A stretch of 5,685 nucleotides of DNA from Xanthobacteraceae bacterium. Lineage in GTDB: Bacteria > Pseudomonadota > Alphaproteobacteria > Rhizobiales > Xanthobacteraceae. Where the stretch lies: NCBI GenBank assembly GCA_030043335.1, contig JASHXX010000107.1, positions 1 to 5,685 of the forward strand, in the 5' to 3' direction. The notes under the pieces were generated by a model. The model saw nothing but the letters and a program-made list of their open reading frames with translations. It did no database searches and was not told the DNA's origin. This document shows, piece by piece, positions 1-5,685 of the stretch (its first letter is position 1; each line of letters opens with the position of its first letter). A program made the translations under genes and the position numbers.

Positions 1-1
1 C

Positions 2-694
2 AAATACTGCATTTCGCAGGTCGCGCAGGTCTACGGCAAGACCGCGTGCTTCATGCCGAAGCCGGTCTACGGCGACAACGGCTCCGGCATGCATTGTCAC
101 CAGTCGATCTGGAAGAACGGGAAGCCGGTGTTCGCCGGCAACAAATACTCGGACCTGTCCGAGACCTGCCTGCAATACATCGCCGGCATCATCAAGCACG
201 CCAAGGCGATCAACGCCTTCACCAACCCGACGACGAACTCGTATAAGCGCCTGGTCCCGGGTTTCGAGGCGCCGGTCCTGCTCGCCTATTCGGCCCGCAA
301 CCGCTCGGCGTCGTGCCGCATTCCCTATACCACCAACCCCAAGGCGAAACGCGTCGAGGTGCGTTTCCCCGATCCGCTCGCCAATCCGTATCTGGCGTTC
401 GCAGCCATGCTGATGGCGGGCCTCGACGGCATCAAGAACAAACTCGATCCGGGCGAGGCGATCGACAAGGATCTCTACGATCTGCCGCCGAAGGAATTGA
501 AGAAGATTCCGACGGTATGCGGATCGCTGCGCCAGGCGCTCGAGGAACTCGACAAGGACCGCGCCTTCCTCAAGGTCGGCGGCGTGTTCGACGACGACTT
601 CATCGACGCCTATTCGGACTTGAAGATAAGCGAAGTGATTCGCTTCGAGCACACGCCGCATCCGGTCGAATTCGAAATGTACTACTCGGCGTAA
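2..694 (+). CDS. glnA: Type I glutamine synthetase, C-terminal half (5' end outside the window)
   Basis: Glutamine synthetase makes glutamine from glutamate, ammonia and ATP; it is the main ammonium-assimilating enzyme and a cytosolic dodecamer. The reading frame is already open at base 2 and gives 230 residues, about half of the usual ~469. Visible motifs, using E. coli numbering by alignment from memory: [10 protein letters not shown] (visible residues 24-33, the His269/His271 region), [17 protein letters not shown] with the flap glutamate Glu327 at bases 266-268, the phosphate-binding arginines in [12 protein letters not shown], and the adenylylation tyrosine (Tyr397) in DKDLYDLPP at bases 476-478. 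The spacings between these sites equal those of E. coli GlnA. The tyrosine implies control by GlnE adenylylation, as in GSI-beta enzymes. The usual partner glnB, and any nitrogen-regulated promoter, would lie upstream, outside the window. Ends in a normal TAA followed by a terminator. Confidence 0.97.
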   Translation, partial: KYCISQVAQVYGKTACFMPKPVYGDNGSGMHCHQSIWKNGKPVFAGNKYSDLSETCLQYIAGIIKHAKAINAFTNPTTNSYKRLVPGFEAPVLLAYSARNRSASCRIPYTTNPKAKRVEVRFPDPLANPYLAFAAMLMAGLDGIKNKLDPGEAIDKDLYDLPPKELKKIPTVCGSLRQALEELDKDRAFLKVGGVFDDDFIDAYSDLKISEVIRFEHTPHPVEFEMYYSA

Positions 695-727
695 GTATCC
701 TCCTGCATCGGACCGATGCGAACTTAA

Positions 728-755
728 AGGGCGCCTTCGCGGCGCCCTCTTCTTT
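728..755 (+). terminator. Intrinsic terminator after glnA, possibly bidirectional
   Basis: An 8-bp perfect stem, AGGGCGCC (728-735) with GGCGCCCT (741-748), encloses a 5-base loop and runs into the T-rich stretch TCTTCTTT (748-755). It lies 34 bases after the glnA stop. On the opposite strand the same hairpin is followed by only a short TTAA-type tract, so it could also help end transcription of the converging cyclase gene, less efficiently. The T-tract is interrupted by C, so strength is uncertain. Confidence 0.75.
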
Positions 756-766
756 CGGCGCAGGAG

Positions 767-793
767 CGCCGGTTCGGCGGCTTTAGCTTTTTT
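767..793 (+). terminator. Possible second weak terminator
   Basis: CGCCG (767-771) and CGGCG (775-779) form a 5-bp stem with a 3-base loop, followed after 8 bases by a run of six T (788-793). It could back up the stronger glnA terminator. The gap between stem and T-run is longer than usual, so this is a weak call. Confidence 0.25.
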
Positions 794-796
794 AGA

Positions 797-2086
797 TCAC
801 GCGCCAAGCCGGTCGGCTCGCAGCGGCATCGCCGCGGCCGGAACTTGTCGCATGATTGCAGCCAAGTCGCCCGCGACCGCGCGACCGGCGGGCTCGGCGG
901 CGTCAGCACCGGCCATGTCTTCAGTCGTCTCGACGCGATTGCGTCCATTGGCCTTGGCGCGATAGAGCGCGGCATCGGCCCGGGTGATGAGCGTTTCGAC
1001 GGCAGTCAGCGGCGAGCCGCAGGCGATGCCGATGCTGACCGTTGCCGTAATCCGCCGACCGCTGTGCTCGACCTTGGCCGCAGCGAAAGCCGACCGCACG
1101 CGCTCGGCGGCGACGGTGGCATCACCCATCGTGCCCGAGACCATGGCGACAAACTCCTCGCCGCCGAGCCGGCCGATCACGTCACTCGAGCGCATGGTCT
1201 TGCGCGCCACCGCGGCGAACATTTCCAGGACGGCGTCGCCGCCATCGTGCCCGAACCGATCATTGATCGATTTGAACTTGTCGAGATCGAAGGCGACCAC
1301 GCTGACCGGCTCGAGGCTGCTGCGGTTGCTCGCCATGAGCTCGGCGGCAGCCTCGAAAAAGCCGCGGCGGTTGAGCACGCCGGTCAGCGGATCGGTCGTT
1401 GCCGCCAGCTTGTAGAAACGCACGGTCCGGTCCTTCGCCAGGATCAGCACCAGGAAGGCGGCGCCGATAACATAAAGCAGGATTTCGATGGCGAACACGG
1501 CGACCCAGCCGGCGAGACCGCGGATGGTCGCGCCGGATGGCGACAGCGTGGCGAGCGCCACCGGAAACAGGAAGATGGCGCCGTGCAGCATCGGCACGAA
1601 GCTTGCCGGCCAGCGCCGGATCAGCGATTTGCGCCGCTCGTGCCAGAGCTCCGCCGCGGTCAGGAACGTGTAGCCGGCGACGATGAAAGAACTGAGCACG
1701 ATGTGCGAAACCGGCGAATGCATGAAGGCCCGCGAAAAACACGCGGCCAGCCAGATGCCGGCGCCGAGGAGCTGTGCGCTCCAGCGCACCGGTCGGCCGT
1801 GGAACAGCCGCGCCGCGCCCCAGATCATGCCGACGGCGACGAACAGCAGCACGTTGGCGATATTCATCGGCACTGGCGAGGGCAAATGAACGCTCCACTG
1901 CCACAGCATGCCGGAAAATCCGCCGATCAGGTAAGCGGCGCCCCACCAGGCCAGCGCCGGGATGCGTTCCTGCACCCAGGCGATCAAAAGCACCACGCCG
2001 AGCAGCAGCGTCACGCAGATGGCGATGACGAACAGCGTGCCGACGTCAAGCGATACCGACGCTTGAGCCAAGTTCATCATCGCCAT
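797..2086 (-). CDS. Membrane-bound diguanylate cyclase (GGDEF domain)
   Basis: Predicted to make the second messenger c-di-GMP from two GTP, from the inner membrane. The 429-residue protein has an N-terminal half of six or seven hydrophobic segments (about residues 16-37, 43-64, 75-95, 103-122, 128-147, 161-181, 189-216) and a C-terminal GGDEF domain from about 228 to 387. That domain has DPLTGVLNRRGF (232-243), FDLDKFKSIND (266-276, first Asp a likely metal ligand), GGEEF (308-312) and SIGIA (351-355), so it should be active. RSSD (299-302) lies five residues before GGEEF, which is the RxxD inhibitory site: feedback by c-di-GMP is likely. A roughly 40-residue Ala/Pro-rich tail follows. The start at 2086 has GGAG nine bases upstream (2096-2099) and begins MAMMN; the frame stays open to an ATG at 2218, but the extra 44 residues are polar, not family-like and lack an obvious ribosome site. 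The membrane part is not a sensor family I can name, so the signal is unknown. Confidence 0.92.
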   Translation of the reverse strand: MAMMNLAQASVSLDVGTLFVIAICVTLLLGVVLLIAWVQERIPALAWWGAAYLIGGFSGMLWQWSVHLPSPVPMNIANVLLFVAVGMIWGAARLFHGRPVRWSAQLLGAGIWLAACFSRAFMHSPVSHIVLSSFIVAGYTFLTAAELWHERRKSLIRRWPASFVPMLHGAIFLFPVALATLSPSGATIRGLAGWVAVFAIEILLYVIGAAFLVLILAKDRTVRFYKLAATTDPLTGVLNRRGFFEAAAELMASNRSSLEPVSVVAFDLDKFKSINDRFGHDGGDAVLEMFAAVARKTMRSSDVIGRLGGEEFVAMVSGTMGDATVAAERVRSAFAAAKVEHSGRRITATVSIGIACGSPLTAVETLITRADAALYRAKANGRNRVETTEDMAGADAAEPAGRAVAGDLAAIMRQVPAAAMPLRADRLGA

Positions 2087-2236
2087 GCCGCGGCACTCCG
2101 GTCCGAAATCATCGGCCCAGTGGGTAGCACCAAGAAATTTGCCAAGTGTATTGGGTATGTCGCGGGTTTTCCGGCAATGGAATTGAAATGCGAAACGGTT
2201 TATTCGGAAAGGAACCAAACGTTAGGCATTGCGGGT

Positions 2237-2254
2237 GGCGGCACCCTCGCCGCC
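2237..2254 (-). other. GC-rich hairpin downstream of rpsI
   Basis: GGCGGC (2237-2242) and GCCGCC (2249-2254) can form a 6-bp stem. An alternative, mutually exclusive stem is GGGTG (2233-2237) with CACCC (2242-2246). No T-tract follows on the minus strand, so this is not a standard intrinsic terminator; it may slow polymerase or help protect the mRNA end. It is the only clear structure in the 208-base gap between rpsI and the cyclase gene, and I see no convincing cyclase promoter there. Confidence 0.3.
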
Positions 2255-2294
2255 GACCGCTCCGCAGATTCGGACCGTTGCGGGCTTTACGCCG

Positions 2295-2774
2295 CTAGCG
2301 CTTCGAGAACTGGAAGCTTCGGCGCGCTTTGGCCTTGCCGTATTTCTTGCGCTCGACCACGCGCGAATCGCGGGTGAGGAAACCGCCATGTTTGAGTACG
2401 CCGCGCAGGTCGGGCTCGTGACGCATCAGCGCCTTGGACAGGCCGTGCCGCACCGCACCGGCCTGACCTGACAGCCCGCCGCCGGATACCGTGCAGGTAA
2501 CGTCATATTGACCCTGCCGATTGGCGGCCACCAGTGGTTGCTGGATCAGCATGCGCAGCACCGGACGGGCAAAGTAGGTCTCGACCGGCCGATCATTGAT
2601 GACGATCTTGCCGCCGCCCATTTTGATCCACACCCGCGCCACCGCGTCCTTGCGCTTGCCGGTGGCATAGGCGCGACCCTGCTTGTCGAGCTTTTGCACG
2701 TATTTCGGCGGCTGCGGCGCCGCCGCAGGCTTCAGCGCTGCGAGCTCCTCGAGCGTCTGGATCGTCTCGGCCAT
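2295..2774 (-). CDS. rpsI: 30S ribosomal protein S9 (uS9)
   Basis: Small-subunit protein of the 30S head whose C-terminal tail reaches the P-site tRNA. The 159-residue product carries the S9 core from about residue 35, with [14 protein letters not shown] (37-50), the family signature [19 protein letters not shown] (98-116), and a basic end finishing in the universal SKR. E. coli S9 is 130 residues; the extra ~30 N-terminal residues, rich in Ala and Pro, are usual in alphaproteobacteria. Two adjacent ATG codons can start it, at 2777 and 2774. The second is preferred because AGGAGG (2783-2788) then sits eight bases upstream and because relatives begin M-[SA]-E-T; from 2777 the spacing is five bases and the protein one Met longer. 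The start overlaps the rplM stop, so the two are translationally coupled, as expected for proteins needed in equal amounts. Confidence 0.97.
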   Translation of the reverse strand: MAETIQTLEELAALKPAAAPQPPKYVQKLDKQGRAYATGKRKDAVARVWIKMGGGKIVINDRPVETYFARPVLRMLIQQPLVAANRQGQYDVTCTVSGGGLSGQAGAVRHGLSKALMRHEPDLRGVLKHGGFLTRDSRVVERKKYGKAKARRSFQFSKR

Positions 2775-3238
2775 CATGCGCTCCTCCTGTTCTTGCGGTT
2801 CATGGCCGCGATGTCGATCTGCTCGGGCTGTTGCGCCGCATGCGGATGCTCGGCGTTCGGGTAGACCCGCAGATTGCCGAGCTGGCGGCGGCCGAGGGGG
2901 CCGTGCGGCAGCATGCGTTCGACCGCCTTCTCGACGATCCGCTCCGGGAAGCGGCCGGACAGGATCGCCTTGGCGGTGCGCTCCTTGATGCCGCCGATGT
3001 AACCGGTGTGCTTGTGATAGACCTTTTGCTCGACCTTGCGGCCGGTCAGGACCACCTTGGCGGCGTTAATGACAATGACGTTGTCGCCGCAGTCGACGTG
3101 CGGTGTGAATGTGGGCTTGTGCTTGCCGCGCAGCCGCAGCGCTACAATTGAGGCCAGCCTGCCGACGATGAGGCCGTCGGCGTCGATCATCACCCATTTC
3201 TTCTCGACCTCGGCGGGCTTGGCCGAATAGGTTTTCAT
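2774..3238 (-). CDS. rplM: 50S ribosomal protein L13 (uL13)
   Basis: Large-subunit protein that binds 23S rRNA early in 50S assembly. The product is 154 residues (E. coli 142); the extra length is a C-terminal tail after about residue 133, which I recall as typical of Rhizobiales. Diagnostic stretches are the N-terminal [27 protein letters not shown] (23-30), [18 protein letters not shown] (51-68), HTGYIGG (77-83), and the C-terminal signature around [20 protein letters not shown] (107-126). The ATG at 3236-3238 is fixed by the conserved N-terminus, though its ribosome site is weak (GGA about nine bases upstream). It is the first gene of the rplM-rpsI operon; its TGA overlaps the rpsI start. 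Confidence 0.98.
   Translation of the reverse strand: MKTYSAKPAEVEKKWVMIDADGLIVGRLASIVALRLRGKHKPTFTPHVDCGDNVIVINAAKVVLTGRKVEQKVYHKHTGYIGGIKERTAKAILSGRFPERIVEKAVERMLPHGPLGRRQLGNLRVYPNAEHPHAAQQPEQIDIAAMNRKNRRSA
2783..2788 (-). promoter_or_regulatory. Ribosome binding site of rpsI inside the rplM end
   Basis: AGGAGG, read on the minus strand, is a full Shine-Dalgarno match within the last codons of rplM. It lies 8 bases before the ATG at 2774 and 5 before the ATG at 2777, and so bears on which of the two tandem ATG codons starts rpsI. Confidence 0.8.
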
Positions 3239-3295
3239 ATCCGATCCATTCAGACTGGCGTGAGAGGGGCGCGCGGCAAAGGCGGCGGAAGCGCC

Positions 3296-3324
3296 TATCT
3301 ACACGGCGCCTGCCTTGCCGTCAA
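3296..3324 (-). promoter_or_regulatory. Candidate sigma-70-type promoter for rplM-rpsI
   Basis: On the minus strand, TTGACG (3319-3324) is followed after exactly 17 bases by TAGATA (3296-3301). The -35 element fits the alphaproteobacterial housekeeping consensus well; the -10 element is only a partial match. Transcription would begin near 3288-3290, giving a leader of about 50 bases before the rplM ATG at 3238. It is the only good candidate in the 141-base gap upstream of the operon. No leader structure typical of ribosomal protein autoregulation was recognised. Confidence 0.55.
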
Positions 3325-3379
3325 TGAGTCGCCATCGGATTTTGCCAGAATTTCAAGGATTTGAGTAAGAGGTATTATT

Positions 3380-3820
3380 TCACCGTTCGGCCGGGATTGA
3401 GTAGGTGCAGGTGGCGTGGGCTACCAGCTCGTCTTCCCCATCGGAGCAGATGCCGATCTCGCCGACCGCGAGCCGCTTGCCGAGCTTGATCAGCCGGGCC
3501 TCGGCGATGACGTCGCGCGGCGCCGGCATTTTGAGGAAATTGATGTTGAGATTGGTGGTCACGGCCGCCGGCACCCAGCCGATCGAACCGAGGACCGCCA
3601 CATACATCGCGAAATCGGCAAGCGCCATCATTGTCGGCCCGGAGAGCGTCCCGCCCGAGCGCACCGAGCGCGGATCGAAATGCCGGCGCACGCGGCAGCC
3701 GCCGTGCCAGACCGCCTCGATGGCCAAGCCGCTTTGCGGGTTGAACAATTTCGGCGATTCGGCGCTGAGCAAACGCTCGAGCTCCTTGACCGAGAGTTTC
3801 GGCGCCGCCATGTGCCTCAT
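3380..3820 (-). CDS. PaaI-type hotdog-fold thioesterase
   Basis: Predicted cytosolic acyl-CoA thioesterase releasing CoA from an unidentified acyl or aryl thioester. The 146-residue product is a single hotdog domain with the PaaI layout: a beta strand around HFDPRSVRSGGTLSG (47-61), then the central helix GPTMMALADFAMYVAVL (61-77) with Asp69 at the position of the family's catalytic acid, then VTTNLNINFLKMP (87-99), a typical hotdog strand, and the closing VAHATCTYSIP strand. The start at 3820 has GGAG seven bases upstream (3828-3831); the ATG at 3811 is a close alternative (143 residues), while those at 3835 and 3889 would add family-unlike sequence. It is divergent from the crotonase gene by 103 bases. 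No clear terminator separates it from rplM. The substrate cannot be read from the sequence. Confidence 0.9.
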   Translation of the reverse strand: MRHMAAPKLSVKELERLLSAESPKLFNPQSGLAIEAVWHGGCRVRRHFDPRSVRSGGTLSGPTMMALADFAMYVAVLGSIGWVPAAVTTNLNINFLKMPAPRDVIAEARLIKLGKRLAVGEIGICSDGEDELVAHATCTYSIPAER

Positions 3821-3866
3821 GCCCCTGCTCCGCATGTGCCTGATCGGATACAATGGCAGCGGCCGG

Positions 3867-3890
3867 CTTGCCAGATCGCAGAATGTCAAG
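3867..3890. repeat. Imperfect inverted repeat in the divergent intergenic region
   Basis: CTTGCCA (3867-3873) and TGTCAAG (3884-3890) are inverted copies matching at six of seven positions around a 10-base spacer. The pair lies between the divergent thioesterase and crotonase genes, 34 bases before the crotonase start, where a dimeric regulator could control both. Such a short repeat can also occur by chance. Confidence 0.3.
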
Positions 3891-3923
3891 CCACCGAGGG
3901 ATGATGCTCAAAGGACGACGCTC

Positions 3924-4757
3924 ATGAGCGCCAAACATGCCGTCGCGGTCGCTGCCGCGACGTCGTCGTTGATCCTGTTGCGCGAGGACCTCGCCGGCGG
4001 CATTGCCGTGCTCACGCTCAACCGTCCACAAACGCGCAACAGCCTGTCCGAGGCGATGCTCGAGGCGCTCGGCGACGCGCTCACCGCGATCGCGCATGAT
4101 CGCACGGTGCGCGTTGTGGTGCTGGCCGCCAATGGTCCGGCTTTCTCGGCCGGCCATGATCTCAAGGAGCTCAGCGCGCACCGCGCTGACGCCGACCGGG
4201 GCCGCGGCTATTTCAAGCACATTATGACCGCATGCAGCGCGATGATGCAGCAGATCGTCGCGTTGCCGCAGCCGGTCATTGCCGCGGTGCAGGCGACCGC
4301 GACGGCGGCGGGCTGCCAGCTGGTAGCGAACTGCGACCTCGCGGTCGCCTCGCGCGACGCCAAGTTCGCGACGCCCGGCGTCAATATCGGCCTGTTCTGC
4401 TCAACGCCGATGGTCGCACTCTCGCGCAACGTGGCGCGCAAGCACGCCATGGAAATGCTGCTCACCGGCAAGATGATCTCGGCGGAGGAGGCGCGACGCA
4501 TTGGGCTGGTGAATTCGGTGGTCGCGCCCGGCGATGAGCGCGACGCGGCGCTTGCTCTCGCGAAAAAGATCGCCGCAAAGTCGGCGTTGACCCTCAAGAT
4601 CGGCAAAGAGGCTTTCTATCGCCAGCTCGAAATGCCGCTGGCCGACGCCTACCGATATGCTTCCGAGGTGATGGTCGACAACATGCTCGCGCGCGATGCC
4701 GAGGAAGGCATCGGCGCCTTCATCGAGAAGCGCGAGCCGAAGTGGGAGGACCGCTGA
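3924..4757 (+). CDS. Enoyl-CoA hydratase/isomerase family protein, ECHDC3-like
   Basis: A 277-residue crotonase-fold protein expected to bind an acyl-CoA. Features: LTLNRPQTRNSLSEAM (30-45), the first oxyanion-hole segment FSAGHDLKEL (74-83), the second around TAAGCQLVANCDLA (127-140), then KFATPGVNIGLFCSTP (147-162), TGKMISAEEARRIGLV (181-196) and the C-terminal EGIGAFIEKREPKW (261-274). The two glutamates that catalyse hydration in rat mitochondrial enoyl-CoA hydratase (Glu144 in GCEL, Glu164 in QPE) are Gln132 and Gly152 here, so ordinary hydratase activity is doubtful. The motif NIGLFCSTP and the C-terminus resemble human ECHDC3, whose activity is not firmly known. The start at 3924 has AAGGA (3911-3915) eight bases upstream; the frame stays open further upstream only as antisense of the thioesterase gene. 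The CoA-binding gene follows 31 bases later, probably in one operon. Confidence 0.92.
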   Translation: MSAKHAVAVAAATSSLILLREDLAGGIAVLTLNRPQTRNSLSEAMLEALGDALTAIAHDRTVRVVVLAANGPAFSAGHDLKELSAHRADADRGRGYFKHIMTACSAMMQQIVALPQPVIAAVQATATAAGCQLVANCDLAVASRDAKFATPGVNIGLFCSTPMVALSRNVARKHAMEMLLTGKMISAEEARRIGLVNSVVAPGDERDAALALAKKIAAKSALTLKIGKEAFYRQLEMPLADAYRYASEVMVDNMLARDAEEGIGAFIEKREPKWEDR

Positions 4758-4788
4758 TCGGAGGGCGATTGCGCGCGCCGGCGTCCGG

Positions 4789-5370
4789 ATGAATCACGAT
4801 TCCTACCCCGACAGCTACATCCGCGGCATTCTCAACACCGTGAAGTCGATCGCGATGGTCGGCGCCTCGGAAAAGGAGAATCGTCCGAGCTATTTCGCGT
4901 TCAAATATCTCTTGGAACGCGGCTACACTATGATTCCGGTCAACCCGAGCCATGCCGGCGGCGAGATGCTTGGCCGCCGCATCCGTGCGCGGCTTGCCGA
5001 CATCCCCGAGCCGATCGACATGGTCGATATCTTCCGCGCCTCGCGCTACGCGGTGCCGATCGTTCAGGAGGCGCTCGCGCTCACGCCGCGGCCGCAAGTC
5101 ATCTGGATGCAGCTCGGCGTGCGCAACGACGAAGCAGCGGCGCTCGCCGAGGCCAACGGCTTGAAAGTGGTGATGAACCGCTGTCCGAAAATCGAATATG
5201 GCCGCCTGTCGGCGGAGATCGCATGGATGGGCGTCAACACGCGCACCATTACCTCGCGCAAGGCCAGCATCGGCGGCGGCATCCAGCGGCTTTCGCTCAA
5301 CCGGACCTTGGCGCGCGGCGGCGCGACCGACGCCGCCGAGCAGGCCGAGCGCGAGGATAGCAAGCGCTGA
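4789..5370 (+). CDS. CoA-binding protein (YccU-like, CoA_binding_2 family)
   Basis: A 193-residue protein with the Rossmann-like CoA-binding domain also found in the N-terminal part of succinyl-CoA synthetase alpha. Residues 8-140 follow E. coli YccU closely: IRGILNTVKSIAMVGAS (11-27, nucleotide-binding turn), RPSYFAFKYLLERGYTMIPVNP (32-53), DMVDIFR (77-83), IWMQLGV (105-111) and VVMNRCPKIEYGRL (127-140). YccU is about 137 residues; here a further ~53, starting AEIAWMGVNTRTITSRKAS and ending in a charged Ala-rich tail, follow the domain. The molecular role of the family is not established; CoA binding is inferred from the fold. The ATG at 4789 matches the family start but has only a weak ribosome site (a GGAGG at 4760-4764 is too far), so translation may depend on coupling to the crotonase gene just upstream. 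Confidence 0.9.
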   Translation: MNHDSYPDSYIRGILNTVKSIAMVGASEKENRPSYFAFKYLLERGYTMIPVNPSHAGGEMLGRRIRARLADIPEPIDMVDIFRASRYAVPIVQEALALTPRPQVIWMQLGVRNDEAAALAEANGLKVVMNRCPKIEYGRLSAEIAWMGVNTRTITSRKASIGGGIQRLSLNRTLARGGATDAAEQAEREDSKR

Positions 5371-5391
5371 ACGCCGCTCGAGTCGTGCTTC

Positions 5392-5406
5392 GGCGGCCGC
5401 GCCGCC
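5392..5406 (+). other. GC hairpin after the CoA-binding gene
   Basis: GGCGGC (5392-5397) and GCCGCC (5401-5406) form a 6-bp stem with a 3-base loop, 22 bases after the stop at 5370. No T-run follows, so it is at best a weak or Rho-assisted stop signal before the metY promoter region. Confidence 0.3.
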
Positions 5407-5422
5407 AGAACTTCCTACATGA

Positions 5423-5685
<263 letters not shown>

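Noticed and set aside
2120..2150. Sigma-54-like sequence upstream of the cyclase (TTGGCA ... GGTGCT on the minus strand).
   Set aside because: The GG and GC pairs are about three bases too far apart for a -24/-12 promoter.
2145..2177. Possible cyclase promoter on the minus strand (TTGCCG at 2172-2177; TACACT at 2145-2150).
   Set aside because: The two hexamers are individually weak and are separated by 21 bases, too far for a standard promoter.
2087..2218. N-terminal extension of the cyclase to the upstream ATG at 2218.
   Set aside because: The 44 extra residues look like translated non-coding DNA, and the ATG at 2086 has a GGAG at suitable spacing directly before the membrane region.
845..2377. 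A 510-codon open frame on the plus strand opposite the cyclase gene and the end of rpsI.
   Set aside because: It is antisense to a gene with clear GGDEF motifs and has low-complexity, His/Arg/Asp-rich composition typical of the complement of GC-rich coding DNA. No domain or convincing ribosome site was seen.
3375..4220. A 281-codon minus-strand open frame spanning the thioesterase and the start of the crotonase gene.
   Set aside because: It lies in another frame over two genes with recognisable family motifs, and its Arg/Ala-rich translation resembles no protein family.

Overview
The window looks like a housekeeping stretch of a GC-rich alphaproteobacterial chromosome. The coding style, the glutamine synthetase and L13/S9 sequences, and the order L13-S9 / PaaI-type thioesterase / crotonase / CoA-binding protein / O-acetylhomoserine sulfhydrylase all suggest Hyphomicrobiales (Rhizobiales), close to the Bradyrhizobium-Rhodopseudomonas-Xanthobacteraceae group. 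The assignment is by family resemblance from memory; no search was run. I see no insertion sequence, CRISPR array, tRNA, rRNA, phage gene or compositional break.

Layout, left to right. (1) 1-694 (+): the C-terminal half of type I glutamine synthetase (glnA), with its adenylylation tyrosine, closed by a GC-rich hairpin terminator at 728-755. (2) 797-2086 (-): an inner-membrane diguanylate cyclase with an intact GGEEF active site and an RxxD product-inhibition site, convergent with glnA. (3) 2295-3238 (-): the ribosomal protein operon rplM-rpsI, whose stop and start codons overlap, with a good promoter candidate at 3296-3324. (4) 3380-3820 (-): a hotdog-fold PaaI-type thioesterase. (5) 3924-4757 (+): a crotonase-fold protein resembling animal ECHDC3, divergent from the thioesterase and lacking both catalytic glutamates of true enoyl-CoA hydratases. 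(6) 4789-5370 (+): a YccU-type CoA-binding protein with a C-terminal extension. (7) 5516-5685 (+): the first 56 codons of an O-acetylhomoserine sulfhydrylase, cut by the window edge.

The parts form three functional blocks: nitrogen assimilation (glnA), translation (rplM-rpsI) with a c-di-GMP synthase downstream on the same strand, and a small CoA/acyl-CoA group (thioesterase, crotonase homologue, CoA-binding protein) next to sulfur amino-acid synthesis. No gap exceeds about 210 bases. I found no convincing undescribed multi-gene system; the points most worth a second look are the catalytically altered crotonase with its CoA-handling neighbours, and inverted repeats in two promoter regions.
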